This document shows, one piece after another, positions 22,290-35,095 of a stretch of DNA of 64,000 nt; the stretch's first letter is position 1; each line of letters begins with the position of its first letter. Position numbers and translations under genes: made by a program. Source of the DNA: Rhizophagus clarus (Eukaryota; Glomeromycota; Glomeromycetes; Glomerales; Glomeraceae); assembly GCA_015698045.1 (NCBI GenBank), contig BLAL01000242.1, forward strand, positions 687,001 to 751,000, in the 5' to 3' direction. The notes below the pieces were generated by a model. That model was not told the DNA's origin, did not search any database, and was given only the letters and a program-made list of their open reading frames with translations.

Positions 22290-23470
22290 TTAAGATTTTA
22301 TTATGCTTGATTTTATTGGTTGATCGAATCTAAATAAAAATAAATAAATTTAAAAATTATATATTATGGTAAACAAACGGAATTCATATGAGTTTACTCC
22401 GGTTCAATTCAAACGGAACAAATTTGTGAAACTTAACACGCACAATTTCATATCATTGCCATTCAAATAATGTTAGTCAAGGTCATGTTACGAATCCTAT
22501 ATATGCAGTAACAAACCCAAGAAAAAACATTTAGTCATAATAAATTCATGATGTTTATTTTTGCACTACGTTAAATTGGAAGAATAAAAAAATGTTTCTC
22601 CTAAAATAAGTAAAAACAAGATAAGTGATGATCGACGATAACGTTTCGTATAATTTAATCATTTTACAAAAAAATTCTCTTAAATTATTTGTGTGGTTTT
22701 CAAAATTATTAAAACTGATAGAATTTTATTGTTCAGTAGTATACGGAAATATACTGAAAAATGAAAATGTCCGGAAAACATAAATGAATATTTTATCAAC
22801 TTTCTGTCAATTTCAATAATTTTGAAAACCACAATAATCTTTCAGCTATGCCAAATATGAGTACCTCTAAATTTATAATTATAATTATTGAAAATGTCAA
22901 TTCATATGAAAGCCTTTTTTGATAATATATGTAAGTTATACAGAGAAGAGCCGATTATTAGATTTCCAGAAAGAATCAATGGGTTCCTCCCAAAAATAAA
23001 ATAAGTGTGTTACACTAAGTCTTAAACCCTTTTCATAAGTATAATAACTATTGAATCCATCGGAAATCACCGAGAATTACAAACTCTAAAAAAACGATTT
23101 CCGACATGCAGGAGTCGCACTATTTTGAAAACAATGATAATGTAATTGTAATTATTTAATGAAGAGAAAATAAATTAAAGAATTGAAACGATATATAAAA
23201 ATCAAACGGATGCATTTTACATTAAGAAATAACACTGAATGATAATTTATACGACCTAAACAAATCAAAAAAAATAATTCTGTTAGTTATTACGCTATTG
23301 ATTTAGTTTGATAATTTTATAGGTTGAACACGTGAATCTAATTAATAAATTCGTTACACTTATGACAGCACTTTCACTATAGTAAGACATCATTATTGTA
23401 GTAACGTGAAAATGCATAAGACTTAGACTTTGCCGATCACGTAATATCCTGCAGACTGACTGTACACAAA
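22290..23470. other. Intergenic, nothing recognised
   Basis: AT-rich. The small minus-strand frames near 23295 and 23474 are unsupported. Confidence 0.4.
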
Positions 23471-23479
23471 ATATCACAC

Positions 23480-23720
23480 TATACGAATGGCACGTACCGA
23501 TTTAGGCTTGTAATATTTGTAACGCCCCACCGTTTTATCGTTACAAAAAACAAAATCTTTAATTGGTATTTCGTTATTACCCCTGTATTTATAATTCAAA
23601 CCATAAAAACAATATCCAAAATTTATCGAAAACAAATATAAATATAAGATTCCACGTTTCAATTTCATTAGTAATGAAAAATAAGAATATTACTTTTTAT
23701 TTTTCATTCATTACTTTTTC
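23480..23720. repeat. Dispersed segment, copy of about 13430-13720
   Basis: Same block order as 13430-13720, immediately upstream of the right copy of segmental duplication A. Confidence 0.7.
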
Positions 23721-24424
23721 ATACGTTAAGATTTGACATCGTCCACATAGTAATGACATAAGATTCGGTGCTACATGATTCAATGATTTCTAATAGAGTC
23801 AAGTTAGTGAAGTTACGTTTCGATAATAATCGGAAATGAAAATTCTTTGCGGATTAAAATGTACAGTATGTACAGTATAACTCAAAAATTGGTCACGTGT
23901 CGTTTTGGTCACTTGGTAAAAATACATCATAATTCTGGCCAAAATTATTTATACAGTTTCGAATGTTTCGTGACTTCTTGTACAAATTATACAAATTATT
24001 TCACGTAATATTATAAATTTGTAATTCTGACCAGCATTATAAATTTGGCCTGCATTAAATTTAAATGACTATATGGGACACTAACCTGATCATTTGCTAG
24101 TAGTGCCGATTTAAAATTAATAATGTCTTAACTTTTAATATACACTTCAATTCTTTACATTTAGAATTATTGTTTCCAAAAATATTGCACGCTTTATCAT
24201 ACTGAACATCTATCTACAGAGATGATGTGATGGCTTTTTTCATGACCCGGTTCGAAGATTTACCATCTTCCTATGCAAAATTAAGTAAATTTAACGACAT
24301 TTCTTTATAAAATAATATTCTAATTTTGTGTTATGAGTCAGTGACCTATCATAGTTATATTTAATAAACAATAATGAAGTTAACAAATTCAATCCTATTT
24401 TTATAATGCCATCAAATAATTAGG

Positions 24425-24760
24425 CAAAAAACATGCAAAACGCCGCTATATATTCTTTTAGACAATGATAATAATGCATGCAAGATAAAAAAAAAGGAAA
24501 TCCTTCATGATTGCTCTAATTACAAAGAAATGAGCGATTCTGTCAATCTTTTTCTCAGTAAATTAGATAAAATATGAGAAGATATTGAAAAATTTTATAA
24601 AATTCACAAAAAAAAATACAAAAATAATCAATTTTCTATCTTAAATGCAAAAATTACTTTAATCAGTGTTTCTTGCGAGTTAGAATACGATTATCAAAAC
24701 TTTCTTTAATTAGCAATTATTACAACTCAATATTACAATAGCAATAATAAATATATTTCT
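24425..24760 (+). pseudogene. CxDCK-family pseudogene, copy 8
   Basis: Matches copy 2 and the gene at 16740: gacaatgataataatgcatg, a Lys-rich stretch, the ttacaaagaaatgagcgatt region, the coiled-coil region, aatgcaaaaattactttaat and gcgagttagaatacga. Multiple frameshifts and stops, including a TGA in the coiled-coil region. It keeps slightly more of the C-terminal block than copy 2. Confidence 0.7.
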
Positions 24761-24824
24761 GTTAATAACAAAATGATGATAAGTACAGATATCACTGTCA
24801 ATATTTACAAACATCAAGGTAAAA

Positions 24825-25190
24825 TCAACTCTCGGGCAATAAATGATCTATCCGCATAGTATCATTGGTTGGATGCATACTACAAATACTATTTCGTATG
24901 GCACATCCACAATCACAAGGGTTATTAGAAAGAGCGAGTTCTATTTTGGAAAAAAAATTGGGACATGGACGGAAGTAATTATTAGATTTCAGCAGTTTAC
25001 ACTTATATTGTATTATTTTTGTTTTGAATAATACCATACGCTGTGCTACAAACGATTACTTACGCAGTAAACTCTTTACCATTATCACTTCGTAATATAA
25101 CTGGTGACCTAAATTGACAAAAAATTTCATATAATACTCCTGCAACAACAAGTCCTTTGGATGTTAAAGGTTTGTCCCATGATTACCGTG
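24825..25190 (-). pseudogene. Integrase (rve-type) fragment
   Basis: On the minus strand, from about 25190 to 25065, a frame reads ...SKGLVVAGVLYEIFCQF then RSPVILRSDNGKEFTA. The SDNGKEF motif with a preceding hydrophobic strand is typical of the second-Asp region of the retroviral-type integrase core (DDE, rve). Farther on (25037-24825) a separate frame contains NNPCDCGCAIRNSICSMHPT, which may be a zinc-binding part of the same source. No long terminal repeats, reverse transcriptase or intact frame are present, so it is a small remnant of a retrotransposon or an integrase-bearing DNA element. Confidence 0.65.
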
Positions 25191-26152
25191 AAAAATGTGC
25201 TCACATATAAAATATACTTAAGTCATTACCAGAATACTGACAATATTGACGCAGCACCATCTGATGAAAGTGATCTTTTTTAAAAAAACTTTCACCTAAT
25301 TCTTTCGAATTATAATATTTTCCACTATTAAAATTTTGATTTCTAGTATATCGGCATAATTTTGACATATTAGTATAGGTCCAAATATTATAAAATAATT
25401 TAATGAATTAAATAAGTAAACTAAATTAGCAGAAACTACAAACCGAAATGAATTTGGACAAAGTTCTGCGTGGTATGCAAATTTCACAATGACATCCGAA
25501 ACCTTCTTTTTACCTATACCATTTTTTCTTAATCCACAATGAACATTTTGTGATGTTTCAAACAAATTAAAGCAACATGTTCACCTCCACTGCTTAATAA
25601 AGTGAAATTTTTTCTACATCAATATCAAAAACCTGCATTGTGTAGTGTTGAAACGAAGACTGACTTTATTTCATCATAAAACCTACTAGCTATTAATTGG
25701 TTTTTAGTTGTTCTGTTTGTAAATAATCTCTAAAAGGTATCTTTGCTAATGAAGGAGAATTCTGTTTCTATGATTTTTTTTTTGAAAACGAAAGAATTGA
25801 TCAATTTTATCGAAGGCAAATAAACGCCAATGATTTATTTTGTTTGATCAATAGTCATATGATATGTACTCAAAAATTTTGTAAATTTGAAATTGAATTC
25901 AATTTCGGATTATCCTAATTTTAAATTGAGGCAGATCGTAACAATCAAATGGTAAACAAGAACACGAGGACATATTTTATTATAATCAAGACTATAAATT
26001 AAACTTAGTGTTACATAAAATCTTACAAATGGAAATGTATTTGTGATTTGAGAACATATATTTTTCTAGCGACGTAATTATACTTGAAAATGTGGGGAAT
26101 AAAATTAAATACTATAAATATTATTTGAGATTTGCCCATATACGTTTCGAAA

Positions 26153-26518
26153 TTAGTTATTTTTATCAGAAGAATTATCGCAATTTTGAGTCGTTAAATT
26201 TGCTAATGTTTGTAGATATTCTAAAGGAAAATTTGATAAATCATACTCTAATTCAGAAGGAACGTTATTTAAGGTTAATTTTACATTAAAAATAGAGCAT
26301 TTTTCAATCTTTCTTTTTGAACATTTTTTATGAAAATCGTTGACAACTTCTTCTATTCTATCTAATTTATTGGAAAATAGTTTGATACAATCGTCTGTTT
26401 CTTTGCAGTCGGAACAATATTTCGGGGACTTTCTTCTAGCTTTTCTATTATCGTTGCTCAAATTTATTTTGTGAACCTGATATGGGGTTCCGTGTGTTCT
26501 CGGTTTATTCAATGACAT
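26153..26518 (-). CDS. Small CxDCK-family protein, copy 9 (unrecognised)
   Basis: A 121-aa intact member. N-terminal MSLNKPRTHGTPYQVHKINL, basic NRKARRKSPK (24-33), then Cys35, Cys38 and Cys44 in CSDCKETDDC. Coiled-coil-like NKLDRIEEVVNDFHKKCSKR follows at 50-69. The conserved block is CSIFNVKLTLNNVPSELEYD (74-93), then LSNFPLEYLQTLANLTTQ. Short Asn/Ser/Asp tail. Cys positions are the same as in copy 5 when both are counted from aligned starts. It is the undamaged counterpart of copy 3 in segmental duplication A. Function unknown. Confidence 0.7.
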   Translation of the reverse strand: MSLNKPRTHGTPYQVHKINLSNDNRKARRKSPKYCSDCKETDDCIKLFSNKLDRIEEVVNDFHKKCSKRKIEKCSIFNVKLTLNNVPSELEYDLSNFPLEYLQTLANLTTQNCDNSSDKNN

Positions 26519-29236
26519 TGTTTTTTATTAAAAATGTGAAGAAATCTAATCTTATGTAGCTTAAATAAAATAAAGAGACAAATATTTAATGTGCATCACT
26601 AGTTTAAAACTTTTTTTTTTTTTGCTTTTTTTTTATGCACTAAAGACCTTTTATATAGAAAATATTAATACACCTTTTTATTTTGCTACTACGAAAAAAT
26701 TATATCATGGGAAAGAGTAGTCTTTAAACAAAAAATACTGTTTATTTCTGAAGTTTCTAACAAACTTTACTTCATTTAGTAATAAAAAGTTATGCATGAT
26801 CTATTTTAAAGTCATATAGTTAATAAATACCAATAAAAGAATGCATTTACATATACAGTAGTACAATATTTAATATTCCTTTATTTGTCATCGTTAATTA
26901 AGAAGTATTTACACTTTTTATGATAAGGAAAAATTATATTCTTCGGAATTGCTGAAGATTTAAGATTAATTTATTCATAAAAAGTTTTCTCGCCAAGTTG
27001 TAAGTTTCGGAATTCAAACCAAATATAATCACGCTAATAATTAAAGAGTAACAAATATGTACAAGTTAAGGCAAATAAAATAAACAAAAATAACCATTTA
27101 TTATTTTGTCTTATCTTTCTGTAAAAAAAATAAACAAATATTATTATCTTATCTTAAGTTGTGTAAAGAAATCTTATCTCTAAGTGTTTATCAGATATTC
27201 GCTTTATAAGCAAATAATTTCACACATTCATTTTTTATATTTGTGGATGTTGTAGATGAAAAAGAAATATTGGGTCACTTGTTGACCTAACAAGAGAATG
27301 TTCGTAATGGATATCTCCAACGAAGCTGTATCTAAATTGTTTTAATAATAGACTAACAAATCAAGAATTAGAATGTCAAGTCATTTTTTAAAACCGTATT
27401 ATAAAAGAACATAAGAGTTGTTAAATTGAAAAAATTTCTCGTAATGCATCAAATGATCGACATTCTGCGGTAAACGTAACGAATTAACGTAAATAATAAT
27501 TTTAAAAAAATGACACAATACTAAATATGGTTAGGCCGCCCTTTATTTCAAAAGCATATCAGATATGTTAAAATGACCCCAAAATTTCCAACATATTTTG
27601 TTTATTGTAACATAAAATCCAGACGTTGATCAACAATTTATTGACGAAAATAGATAAAAAAAAAATTCTAATTTTATTCTTTATCTTATCTGATTAGACA
27701 AAAATAACATTATTTATCTGATTATTCAAAGCAGAAATTCATACATTATCTTATCTGATTAGTTAAAAGTAATATCTTATTAGTAATCAAATTCATCTTG
27801 CATTGCTACATATAAAAATTATCGATTCGTAAAAACAATAAAAAATGAGATTAGATAACATTAAATAACAAATCAAAAGAAGATACAATACATACGATTC
27901 TATTTTTATTTGAGTTTGATGAAATTTGACACAAATCATAATGAATTTCCCATTTTAATTCAAGTAATGATAGTAATATAGGAAATTACCAAAAATAGGT
28001 AACTATTTTTTCATGAGATGTAAAAAAAAATTTTTTTTTTTTGATTCACGATTTTTATTGAGATTTTTATTTCGTAATACAAATAAAACAAAATAAATAG
28101 CAACAAAAACCATTTATTCTCGTCATTTCTAATGTACATAAAACGGCGTAAAAAAATAGATTATTTTGTGCAGGATTCTGATTTTGAATTACAATGTTAA
28201 ATTATTTACTTAGTTCGGGCTGACAATAAAACTTTTAAACTATTTGGTTTAAAATACATCTGATTGGAAATGAATATTTGTTTATTCGTTTAATATTATC
28301 GTATACATGTGGATTACCAATCACATTATGTTTAAATAACGTTTTTTTTTTCTGGGATATTTTTAGACAATAAACTATATCGTAATTTCACGATTTTTTT
28401 TGGAATATTCCTAACTCGACAACTCCCCGTGGGATTACTCAAATTAGTTGCTCACATCATATATAGCTTTCTCTTATTAAATAAGTATAAAATCAACATC
28501 ATAACTGCGGACAAGATTAATCACGTGCTAACGACCATTTTATTCAGTTGCGGCAAAGTTAAAACATTACAAACATTACATCACCATTACATAATCATTG
28601 ATCACAAGCTTTTACTATATAATAGACTATCCGACTTAGGCCGTTTTAACTTATTGCGGTTTGCAATTTTTCGTCTTTCAAGTAAAATCATTAGAAGTCA
28701 CGTGTGTGCATTTTATATACAGTGCATTATAAACTGTATAACCGGTACCGATCAATTATCGGTTAATTTTGTGATGTAGTTAACCGGTAGTGCATTGGTC
28801 ACGTGATTTGTACTATAGTGGTGTCACAAATATCCGTACAACTCAATATAAACATACCAAATATTTTCTTAAAAAAAAAAATTATTTTCTTGCTCTTTGA
28901 AAACTGAAAATGAATCATATAAAGTTTATTAGTCTTTAATATTATATTTATAAAAGTCCAGAATCCTAAAGTAACAAAAACTCGCCACGTTTGCACTTTT
29001 GAAGTTTTGGTATGTAAAATGTATTCAATTTTTAGTTTATAATAACTTGTACGGTAAATATTTATTATTATAGTAACACAATTATTAAAAAAAAATTAAG
29101 TTTTACAAGTTTGGGTTTGGGTCATTCAAAATTTTAATTTTTAGCGCCATTATGATCATGCTAACCTTAAACGGTTGGTTTTTTTCAATTCGTATTTGGA
29201 ATTGAAAAAGAATTTGTTCAAAATGCATGTAGATCC

Positions 29237-29268
<32 letters not shown>

Positions 29269-30100
29269 TCAATTAAGACATTTTTATCATAAAAAAAACT
29301 TAATTGATTAATAATCGGTTGAACAGTGTCATAAAAATTGAATTAAGGATTTCGTACCCCCACCATAATCTATACTATATATGGATGATCATTTCAATCA
29401 AAATATTCTATTCAGTAAGTCATTATGTATCTCGAAAAAAATAAATGACCATAAAAAGTATCCACTGAAAGTAAAGCAATTCTGCTGCAAAAGTAGCAGG
29501 TAGCTGCTCATTTTGCAGCACCATTTTGCCAATGATGGCTTGCCACGCCTGCTGCAAAATCGGCAGGAAGGTGCTAAAAAATCAGCTGGCAGGTACAGCA
29601 AAATCAGCCAATATCGCGATACCCTTTTGTCAAAGATAATAAATTGACACCGTGAATATCACGAAAGAAGATTTATTAATTAAGAATTTTCATTCTATTT
29701 TTTTTTTTTTTTTTGACATAAACGTTTTTCATCACTGAGTAATCCAAAATTTTATCTCAGTTTTAATATGAGAGTAAATTTTGTTACATATGAAAAAAAA
29801 ACTAAAATAAATACTATTTGTTGACCATAGTGATCGGCAATGCAGAAAAACCAATTTACCAAATAAAGTTTCACTGAGAGAATTAAAGTTGCAAAAACTT
29901 CCTAAGAAAAAAATTTGCTTTGAAATTCATGCACATGCACAATGGCGGATATCTACATACATAATTATGCTATGCAATTATTTTCTATGTAGAATTTCTT
30001 ATTACTTAAAGAAAAGTTCCATAGAATTTCACATTGTTATTATAATTCAAAATATATAAATATTATCATCATATAATTTTTACGTTAAACCACTTTCTTG
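26519..30100. other. Intergenic; duplication A flank, then a short inverted-repeat patch
   Basis: Up to about 28400 this is the duplicated flank of copy 9. From 28400 to 30100 I recognise no gene. At 29470-29640 a GC-richer patch has TGCTGCAAAA paired with TTTTGCAGCA (29483-29521) and further GCAGG/GCTG words, possibly a MITE remnant. Confidence 0.45.
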
Positions 30101-30117
30101 AAATACTGTATCACATT

Positions 30118-32611
30118 ATGAACACTGATAATTCATTTGATCCCACGGCAAGATCAAATTCTAGCCTGAAGCTCGTTTCATTTATTCCTTTTAAAAATAA
30201 TGAAAATAAATGTAATTATTGTGGAAAAGAATACTCCAAGACAATTAAATTTGGACAAAAATATTGCAAAGATTGTTTATTCCGGTACATTCAATATAGT
30301 AATAATACATACTTGGATGTACATATAACCACAAATAATACAACTCAGTGTACTGAACACAAAGCAACTAGAAATAATTTTCATACGACAAACATTCGAG
30401 AATGGTGTGTACATTGTTCTGAGATTTTATATTTTAAACAAGTAGTCACAGAAGATTGTAACGATTATTCGTCAGTTAACTGTGATCATATTATTGAAAA
30501 TGCACACTGCAAACGTTGTGAATACAAACGGTTATTTGTACATGATCAAGGTTGTTATCAGATTTCCTATGGATGGACAAAATCAACTTTGACTGAAGAA
30601 CGCATCCTAATTCTATATTTACCATGGTGGGATAATTATGCACAATGTGCAATTTGTCATCACGAACTAAAATATGCACACCAAAAGTCAGAATTTTATT
30701 ACCAAAAATGGTGTTCAGATTGCTATGTAATTTATTCTGGATGTGAGCATTGTTTAACAACAAATTTTATTTTTGGAATCACAGATCAATCTCAGTGTAA
30801 GAAATGCAAAAAAATATCACCTATTGCTATTGATATTACAACTATAAGCAGTGGAAATAACGATATAGATAAATATCTTTTTTCTAGAATTAGCAAAAAT
30901 AATAGTAATCATTTGATTTATTTGATTGATAATTATAAAAATAATCATAAAAGTTTATCTCGATTTAATGTGTATATGTTTATTAAAAGTCACTATCGTT
31001 TAAGAAGACAAGAAACAAAATGGATTCCGCATACTCAAATTAAAAACTCAGAGAAAATAGCAGAAGGAGGATTTAGTATTATTTCTAAAGCAACTTGGTC
31101 ACACGGTAATGACATTGATGTTGCTGTAAAAAGATTAAACGATTCACAAAAAGTCATTAAATATTTTTTAAATGAGGTAAAATTTGACATTAATATATTA
31201 TTGTATTTTCAATTTATTTACAATTAGCTAATATATTGATAATTTAGTTAAAATCATTTTGTGAACTTAAACTAAGCGCCTTTGTAATTGAATGTTATGG
31301 TATTACACAAGATCCCGTAACAAAAGAGTATATGCTTATAATGGCCTATGCAAATGGTGGAAATCTACATGATTATTTGCGAAAAAATTTTAAAAATATA
31401 ACATGGTGTGAAAAACTTAATATTTTAAGAAGAATTTCTTCTGGGTATTTATTTTATTTTTAATGTACGAACTTATTGATTAATATTCAAATTATCAATT
31501 ACTAAATATTTTATTTTAGACTTAAAAGTATTCATGAAAGTAATTTTATACACCGAGATCTTCATAGTGGAAATATATTATTTTCAAAATTTTCAAGTTT
31601 TTCGGATCAACAAGATCAACGTTGGCAAATTGGAGATTTAGGATTATCACAACATGCGATAAATAATGATTCAAATAGTGAAATATATGGAGTAATGCCT
31701 TATATCGCACCAGAAATATTTATGTATATAGGTACTAATAAATTTTCAAAAGAATCTGATATATACAGCTTTGGTATGATAATGTGGGAACTTACAACAG
31801 GTTGTAAACCTTTTGCTGATTTTGAACATGATGTTGTTCTTATTTTTAAAATTCTTGATGGAAAACGACCTAAAATTACACAAGATACTCCTGAATGTTT
31901 TGCTAGTTTAATGAAAAAATGTTGGGATTCTAATCCTTTGAAAAGACCAACTATTGATGAAATTAATACGTGTTTTTTTATATGGAGCGAATCTGCAATC
32001 CCATTTAAAGAAGCCGAACAAATAAGATTGAATTTAATACAATCGCAGGAATTAGGTCCCGAGATTAGTGAAAAACCTCATCCAAAAACACGTTATACAA
32101 GTAAAGTAATAAGCTCTTCGATTTGTAAATCTGTAAATCCATTATCGACAATTCCTCCTGATATGAAACAAGGTATGCTATGTTACTTGACCTTAATTGA
32201 ATTATATTGAACTGTCAAATAATGGTTCAGTTAATTCAAATCTCTTTTAATAATGAGATTTTTTTTTAGAATATATTACAAAAGAACATGAATTGGATAT
32301 AAATGATACTCGAAGGTAATTTTATTTTGAGATAAAATTATAAGTAATACAATAGTATAGAATAAATAAATAAATAAAATAAAATAAAACTATTGTTTTA
32401 CATTTGTTTTAGTTTATCCGTCCAGAATATAAATTCCGCTGGTATAAATTCTTCAAGAAAACGTGATATCGAAAAAACTGAAACTCAAAATGATAGTAAG
32501 TATTTTTTTTTAAAATATAGTAATGAATTCAAAGTATATCACGTAGATTTTAAATATTGTTTTAACTAAATAGGAAAACGTGTAAAAATAACTGATGTCT
32601 ATTGTCAATGA
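30118..32611 (+). CDS. TKL-type protein kinase with N-terminal Cys-rich region, six exons
   Basis: Exons as I read them: 30118-31176, 31248-31444, 31520-32172, 32270-32315, 32413-32495, 32574-32611; together 691 codons plus stop, every junction GT...AG and in phase. The N-terminal third is rich in paired cysteines (CNYCGKEY, YCKDC, WCVHCSEIL, HCKRC, CAICHHEL, WCSDC, CEHC, CKKCKK), probably zinc-binding. The kinase domain starts near residue 310: Gly-rich loop AEGGFSIISKATW (315-), Lys338 in VAVKRL, Glu353 at the first junction, catalytic HRDLHSGN (430-), DLG in place of DFG (Asp458), APE (482-484) and WELTTGCKPF. The C-terminal tail is basic. All catalytic residues are present, so it is probably active, cytosolic and on Ser/Thr or Tyr targets unknown. 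The expanded Rhizophagus kinase families share this layout. Confidence 0.9.
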
Positions 32612-33983
32612 CTGATCATAATTTCTGGCCTAAGGTTATCCCTTTAATTATAATCTGATAATGTATTACAGGAACGCTAAGTATATATCAGTTACGTTAT
32701 ATTCCAAATGTTTCAAATTTATATTTATCATGTGACGGCATTTTTGGACTCAAAACAGCAGTAATAAAAACAGACAACTTCGAGGATAAGCTGAATAGGT
32801 TAACCTGGATCATTTGTACGATATTTTGCTAATTGGGTAAAAAAGCAAGATACTTTTTATTATGAAGTAAGAAACAATTGATTTACTTTATCAGGCTAGA
32901 TAATATAAAATTTATCTAGGTAACAGTTCTTAATTCATGATTTCTATAACAAATTGAACCCTGTGAGGATATCGTAATTTTCAGGCTTGTCAAACGATGA
33001 ATCGATTAATTTCTTAAGACGTAATAAATAAACTGTAAATACAGCAAATAGTGTTTAAGGCCTGTTTAATTTTATTGTACAAAAATAATGAATAGTGACA
33101 TTATAAGTAAAGTTGTTGGCATTAAAATTTTAGTCAATTAAAATAGAATTATCTATTGTAACTATAAATACTGATGATAAAATAAAATATTAGGTCGAAA
33201 TTTTTACTATTTCATGATAATATACAAATAATGCAATATTGCCTTTCCGTATCTCTTGATATATAATTCGTGACAATGCTTTTTGAATAATTCTACGCAA
33301 ACGTTTAATCGTTATTTCTTCTTTAATAGAATATCTCTTTCAAAAATAAGACGATCCTATTAAAGGTAAGAAAGAAAATAAAACTTGAGAATTAAAATAT
33401 GTGTAGAAAATTTGATTTCCAAGGACATAAGAGTTTTATTCAGATAGTTTTTGCGTAAAAGAAAAAAAAAATCGATTTTTTCACTTTTTTTACTTTATTC
33501 TAGTCAAGAACCCTTTAACTAACTAAATTTATATGTAAATATATTTCTACAAATTTGTAATGACAAAAAAGGAAAATATATTATTTTCTTGTTTTTCGAA
33601 TGTACAATTTTTTTTTTTTTTGGAATCGTAGATTGGTTTAACAATCAGAATGTGGAATAATGATATATACCAAATAAGGTAGATTTGACGGAATTACGAC
33701 ATTAAGAAATTACGAATATGACATATATCGGGTCATTCGGGTGACATGTGTTTTTACTAACTGAAAAAATGACTTAGAATAATAATGAAAACGAAGAAGT
33801 AGAGGATGTGATGCTAGTGACTAATATTTTACTATGATAATGTGATTCTACCGCTTTAACGTCCCCCATAAGGAAAGGTCTAGACCGGTCTGCACTATTT
33901 GTCGCCGGAAAAATGCATAATTATATTGGATAGCAATATAATATTGTATCTTTTAATGTGAAAAATTTTCATCTTTTTTATCC
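32612..33983. other. Intergenic, nothing recognised
   Basis: AT-rich 3' flank of the kinase gene. No frame, RNA gene or terminal repeat was recognised. Confidence 0.4.
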
Positions 33984-34210
33984 GCCCTATGAAAAAACAT
34001 ATACACAAAAGTACAAAATATACTTGAAATTGCAATTTTATGTATATTTTAAATTTTGTATGTTTTTAAGAATATTTTAAGTGTATTTTGAGTGTAAAAT
34101 TTTTATCCTTTTAGAAAAATATATTACAATTTTAAGCATATTTTGGGTATATTTAAGTATTCAATAATATATAAAGTAGGTACATTTTAAGCATATTTTT
34201 TTCATAGGGC
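33984..34210. mobile_element. Short MITE with GCCCTATGAAAAAA ends
   Basis: Left GCCCTATGAAAAAACATATA and right TATTTTTTTCATAGGGC are inverted ends of a 227-bp segment. Repeats of tatattttaa/ttaagcatatttt fill the interior. The end sequence resembles the CCCTATAAAAAA family at 2753 and 15372. No target duplication could be fixed. Confidence 0.6.
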
Positions 34211-34529
34211 CAGAACAATTGTAAAACAGATGGAAAAATCGATCCCTCGGCTAATAAAATCAGGAAAAATCTGATCAGTGGTTTGAAAAATCATCGTTTG
34301 AAATCATCAAAGTTGATTATTTACCAAATTTTACGATAATATTTTAATAAATCTAAAATATAAAAAAATGTATCCGGCATCCAAAAAAATACAGATTACT
34401 GTAATACATAAAAATAACGATTTACGGCAATCAAAACCTAGAGTAATAATTTGATTGTTCGTGTAATGAAATTTTATTTATAATATGTTTTCTGGTTTAT
34501 TTTGTGATTATGACGCAGCTAAAATAATG

Positions 34530-35095
34530 AGAATCGTATCTAAGTTTCGATTTGGGGATTCGATTTTCGATTTCGATTAATCGAATCTAATCGAATTAAT
34601 ATAATATTGCAATGTGATTTTCTACTATTTGCAATATCATCCGAACCTGGTTCAGATGTAGATCGTCTATTAAGTTGGTTTTAAATGATCGACAATTAAA
34701 ATTAAATCCAACAGTACGACAATATCAGATATTATAAATTTATTATTATAGTAAATTGTAATATTCCAATTCTATTCTACCGGTAATTAAACAATATATT
34801 GTTTAAATAAAAATAGGGAAATTTTATTGGTCGTCTGGCCGGCATTATAGTATCGGCCAGAATGTTCAAGTTGCAGAAGCTTTAATTTTATCAACGTTTT
34901 TAGTAATTTGATGGGATTTTTTTTTTATCAAAGTATAGTTATAGAAATGGCAAGATTATTTTTGCTGCACCATAATATCAAAATAATTGATTTATTGAGA
35001 TTCGATTTTTAGATTCGATTAATCGATTCTATTCAGACGATTCGATTTTCGATTAATTCGATTTTGGTAGAATCGATTCCAATCCCTATACTAGT
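34530..35095. mobile_element. Probable MITE with ATTCGATTTTCGATTAA ends
   Basis: Both ends are dense in cgattttcgatt and aatcgaat words (about 34555-34600 and 34995-35080). The right end finishes caatcccta, i.e. TAGGGATTG on the other strand, resembling other hAT-like ends here. The left end could be ttggggattcg but flanks do not match, so the limits are uncertain. Confidence 0.45.

Larger units (their letters stand above)
23700..28400. repeat. Segmental duplication A, right copy (partner about 5480-9700)
   Basis: Carries pseudogene copy 8 and intact copy 9 in the same order and orientation as copies 2 and 3 on the left. Between them it has an integrase-derived fragment (24825-25190) not found at the corresponding place on the left. 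The last clear homology is the gttcgggctga...acaataaa region near 28215-28395. Confidence 0.8.

Noticed and set aside
28429..28779. 116-codon plus-strand frame as a gene
   Set aside because: No relative in the window, no recognisable domain, and amino acids typical of AT-rich spacer; its match in duplication A does not extend through it.
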